Source: Winogradskyella aurantia (GTDB lineage Bacteria; Bacteroidota; Bacteroidia; Flavobacteriales; Flavobacteriaceae). Taken from it: 64,000 nt of DNA. The notes below the pieces were generated by a model. The model ran no database searches, was not told where the DNA came from, and worked only from the letters and a program-made list of their open reading frames with translations. A program made the translations under genes and the position numbers. Location: positions 1 through 64,000 of the forward strand of contig NZ_NGJN01000009.1 of the NCBI RefSeq assembly GCF_002266855.1, written 5' to 3'. Position 1 is the stretch's first letter; each line of letters begins with the position of its first letter. Below, piece after piece: positions 61,421-64,000 of the stretch.

Positions 61421-63064
61421 TTAATTGAACAATTCTTTATAATACTGGTCAGCCATACGATGGCTTGAAAAATCAGATAAAACATCATCAATACCATTAA
61501 AAACAATCTTTTGCCATTTTTTTGGATGATTATAATAGGTTGGTATCACTTTGTTTTCTAGAATATCATATAAGTTCGTGGCATCCAATCTATCCTGTTC
61601 TGAAACAGGCATGTGATGGTCTAACTCTGGTAAAATGAAACTGTTTTTTCCATCCTTTTTAAATTCAGGAATCCAACCATCATTAACCGAAACATTTATA
61701 GAGCCGTTCATAGCGGCTGTCATCCCACTTGTGCCGGAAGCTTCACGAGTTATGCGTGGTGTGTTCAACCAAACATCAGATCCTTGTTTTAGTTTTTTAG
61801 ATAGGTCTATTTCATAACCTGTTAGTACGGCAAGATTAGCTTGGTAATTTGTAAAATGAACAAGTTTGTTAAATACGTCAATACCAGAATAATCCGTAGG
61901 GTATGGTTTGCCCGCCCAAATAATTTGAACAGGATATTTCTCGTTAGAAATCAGTTGATTCAAACGTTCTAAATCATATAGCAAAAGGTCTGCACGTTTG
62001 TATTCAGCAAAGCGCCTTGCCCATACAATGGTTAAGACTTTTGGATTGAATAATTTACCTGTTTGATTTAATACTTCCTCAAATAACTCTGTCTTTAAAT
62101 CTAGCTTTCGTTTTTGAAAAGCGTCATCATTTTTTTTGACCCAAGCACTTTTTAGTTTTTCGTCTTGCCAAAAGGTTGGATTTTGTGCATTGGTGATAGG
62201 TATAATTTTACATGTGTTGTCATAGCCACGCCACATGTCTTTTGAAACTTTAGCATGAAGTTTTGAAACCGCATTGGCCTTTTTAGCCATTCTTAACCCT
62301 GAAACGGTGTAATTAAGGTTGCCACCATTTACCATTTCATTAGACAGTTCTTCCATAGTTAAGGTTCTTCCAAAGAATCCACATTGGTTTAAAAAATTAG
62401 CGTCATGCTCCTCGTTTCCTGCTTTTTCAGGAGTATGGGTTGTGAAAACCATTTGATTTTTTTTTACTCCCTTATCGCGCAAATGATAAAAGGCTGGCAA
62501 GGCATGCCCTTCATTAAGATGATAGGTGTCGGCACCACCAAGAGCCTCAACAACTTTGGCTCCTCCAATTCCCAAAACGATACTTTGAGAAATACGCGTG
62601 GTTTGATTTCCATCATAAAGGTGATCTGTAATAGTTCTTGAAAGAAAATCATTGCCTTCTACATCCGTACTTAAAAGATAAATTGGTACTGAACCAAATA
62701 TTTCAGGTTTTAAGACGTAAGCTTTAACTTTTACATTAGGGTTATCGTGAAGCCTTACAGTGACTTCAATGCCAGTATCCTCTAAAAAGTTATAGGTCTT
62801 TTCTACAAAATCTGCTCTTAGGGATTTGTCTCTATTACGGGCTTGGTCGTAATAGCCATATTTCCATAGCATGCCTACTCCAATAAGATTTTGTTTTAAT
62901 TCGTAAGCTGAACGCATATGCGAACCAGCTAAAAACCCTAGTCCTCCCGAATAGATTTTCAGTGCCTGATGAATACCAAATTCCATACTGAAATAGGCTA
63001 CCCGCTTTTCGTATTTTTTTTCGGGTTTATATGTGTGAAACCAAGTTTTATATTTACTGTCCAT
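61421..63064 (-). CDS. glgP: Alpha-glucan phosphorylase
   Basis: 547 residues, the short type of glycogen phosphorylase, lacking parts of the 800-residue enzyme. The N-terminal VAYFSMEFGIHQALKIYSGGLGFLAGSHMRSA, HLNEGHALPAFYHL, VFTTHTPEKAGNEEH, WARRFAEYKRADLLL and the C-terminal EASGTSGMTAAMNGSINVSVNDGW with the PLP and phosphate site are clear. It releases glucose-1-phosphate from alpha-1,4-glucans and would balance the synthesis genes at 37-48 kb. Confidence 0.93.
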   Translation of the reverse strand: MDSKYKTWFHTYKPEKKYEKRVAYFSMEFGIHQALKIYSGGLGFLAGSHMRSAYELKQNLIGVGMLWKYGYYDQARNRDKSLRADFVEKTYNFLEDTGIEVTVRLHDNPNVKVKAYVLKPEIFGSVPIYLLSTDVEGNDFLSRTITDHLYDGNQTTRISQSIVLGIGGAKVVEALGGADTYHLNEGHALPAFYHLRDKGVKKNQMVFTTHTPEKAGNEEHDANFLNQCGFFGRTLTMEELSNEMVNGGNLNYTVSGLRMAKKANAVSKLHAKVSKDMWRGYDNTCKIIPITNAQNPTFWQDEKLKSAWVKKNDDAFQKRKLDLKTELFEEVLNQTGKLFNPKVLTIVWARRFAEYKRADLLLYDLERLNQLISNEKYPVQIIWAGKPYPTDYSGIDVFNKLVHFTNYQANLAVLTGYEIDLSKKLKQGSDVWLNTPRITREASGTSGMTAAMNGSINVSVNDGWIPEFKKDGKNSFILPELDHHMPVSEQDRLDATNLYDILENKVIPTYYNHPKKWQKIVFNGIDDVLSDFSSHRMADQYYKELFN

Positions 63065-63215
63065 GTTAGACTACTTTTGAGTTTATAAAAGTCTAAAATT
63101 AATCATTTACCGAGTATAAATTTTGTGATTATTATTAGAAAACTAACTCATTCATATTAATATGACAGTGTTAACATTAAGGTTGATAAACTGATAAATT
63201 CCTAAAATTTTACAT

Positions 63216-63223
63216 TAACTTTG
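63216..63223 (+). promoter_or_regulatory. Candidate -7 box for pyrR
   Basis: TAACTTTG matches TAnnTTTG, 27 bases before the pyrR start codon. No good -33 box is placed at the usual distance, so support is partial. Confidence 0.4.
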
Positions 63224-63250
63224 CATACTGAACATCGATTGGTCACTTAA

Positions 63251-63790
63251 ATGAGTCAAAAAGTTTTACTCAACTCTAAAGAAGTCAATATCATTTTACA
63301 CAGATTGGCTTGCCAACTTATTGAAACTCATGACGATTTTTCTGAAACAGTATTAATAGGCTTACAACCACGAGGCAAATTTTTAGCTGACAGGTTGGCT
63401 CATATTTTGGTTGCGGAATATAAAATCAAAAATATTCAACTAGGATATTTAGATATAACCTTTTTTAGAGATGACTTTAGAAGAGGAGATAAACCGTTAG
63501 AGGCCAATACCACCATAATTGATTTTATCGTAGAAGATAAGAATGTCGTATTCATAGATGATGTTCTCTACACTGGGCGTAGTATTAGATCGGCACTTAC
63601 GGCTATACAGTCTTTCGGTAGGCCAAAGAATATTGAACTCTTAACTCTTATTGATAGGCGTTTTAGTAGGCATTTGCCAATACAACCAACCTATAAAGGA
63701 CGACAAGTAGATGCCATAGATAAACAAAAAGTAAAAGTAAATTGGCAGGAAAATGAAGGAGAAGATGTCATTTACTTAATTGATAATTAG
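63251..63790 (+). CDS. pyrR: PyrR-type uracil phosphoribosyltransferase / pyr regulator
   Basis: 179 residues. The PRPP-binding motif VVFIDDVLYTGRSIRSAL and the segments RLACQLIE, LIGLQPRGKFLADRL, LGYLDITFFRDD and LLTLIDRRFSRHLPIQPTYKG identify PyrR. The Bacillus protein attenuates pyr operons by binding RNA and has weak UPRTase activity. Its position directly before pyrB supports a regulatory link, though no PyrR-binding leader was recognised. Confidence 0.95.
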   Translation: MSQKVLLNSKEVNIILHRLACQLIETHDDFSETVLIGLQPRGKFLADRLAHILVAEYKIKNIQLGYLDITFFRDDFRRGDKPLEANTTIIDFIVEDKNVVFIDDVLYTGRSIRSALTAIQSFGRPKNIELLTLIDRRFSRHLPIQPTYKGRQVDAIDKQKVKVNWQENEGEDVIYLIDN

Positions 63791-63821
63791 TGAGAACAAG
63801 ATTAAAAATAAGAGCTAAGGT

Positions 63822-64000
63822 ATGAGTGAATTAAGTGTAAATCACTTATTGGGAATAAAATACCTCAACACAAAAGATATTGAACTGATTTTTGAAACTG
63901 CAGATCAGTTTAAAGAGGTCATTAATAGACCAATTAAAAAAGTACCATCGCTAAGGGACATTACCATTGCTAATTTATTTTTTGAAAATTCTACCAGAAC
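63822..64000 (+). CDS. pyrB: Aspartate carbamoyltransferase catalytic chain, 3' end outside window
   Basis: The ATG at 63822 opens a frame of 59 codons to the window edge. HLLGIKYLNTKDIELIFETAD and the carbamoyl-phosphate site FFENSTRT at the end match the N-terminus of the PyrB catalytic chain. It starts 31 bases after pyrR, so the two form a pyrimidine operon. Confidence 0.92.
   Translation, partial: MSELSVNHLLGIKYLNTKDIELIFETADQFKEVINRPIKKVPSLRDITIANLFFENSTR

Overview
The window comes from a member of the Bacteroidota, almost certainly family Flavobacteriaceae; the genus cannot be fixed from the sequence alone. The evidence is the AT-rich coding sequence, two proteins with C-terminal type IX secretion (T9SS) sorting domains, a T9SS PorQ gene, promoters of the Bacteroidota form (TTTG, about 20 bases, TAnnTTTG), few Shine-Dalgarno sequences, and families typical of flavobacteria (DUF5686, head-GIN, YtxJ, YbbR-CoaE). 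No rRNA, tRNA, CRISPR array, prophage or insertion sequence was seen.

Layout. 1-3.5 kb: two secreted T9SS cargo proteins, the first cut by the window edge and built of GC-rich repeats. 3.6-8.5 kb: an operon-like run of glycosyltransferase, YbbR protein, CoaE, sensor kinase and response regulator. 8.6-15.7 kb: a leftward run of miaA, K+ channel, exonuclease/GIY-YIG protein, YggS, DUF1015, 3-hydroxybutyryl-CoA dehydrogenase and an oxidoreductase. 15.8-26.3 kb: mixed housekeeping and envelope genes (pcm, secreted CocE-type hydrolase, DUF5686 protein, smpB, a phosphatase fusion, deoD-deoC, TraB/GumN protein). 26.5-37.1 kb: clpB, ytxJ, an RluA-type pseudouridine synthase, fahA, glyA, lpdA and msrB.

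37.2-47.8 kb is the most coherent block: six co-directional genes for alpha-glucan metabolism, namely a GT4 glycogen/maltose-1-phosphate synthase, glgC, glgE, a Pep2-like maltokinase, glgB and a GH31 alpha-glucosidase. An alpha-glucan phosphorylase lies at 61.4-63.1 kb. Together they predict glycogen synthesis through maltose-1-phosphate (the GlgE route) with no TreS in view. Two of the intergenic gaps in this block share an identical 13-base word about 85-90 bases before the next start codon.

47.9-50.1 kb: an M48 lipoprotein protease and an MFS transporter. 50.2-53.1 kb: a leftward unit of ECF sigma factor, probable anti-sigma factor and two exported repeat (beta-solenoid-like) proteins. 53.3-60.8 kb: lon, a LysM protein, porQ, cmk, a Kbp-like LysM protein and rpsA with a structured leader. 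60.9-64 kb: a small membrane protein, glgP, pyrR and the start of pyrB.

Most of the window is ordinary chromosomal core. The points worth a second look are the GlgE-type cluster and its shared motif, the sigma/anti-sigma/repeat-protein unit, an exonuclease gene with no usual start codon, the phosphatase fusion, and several palindromes in divergent promoter regions.
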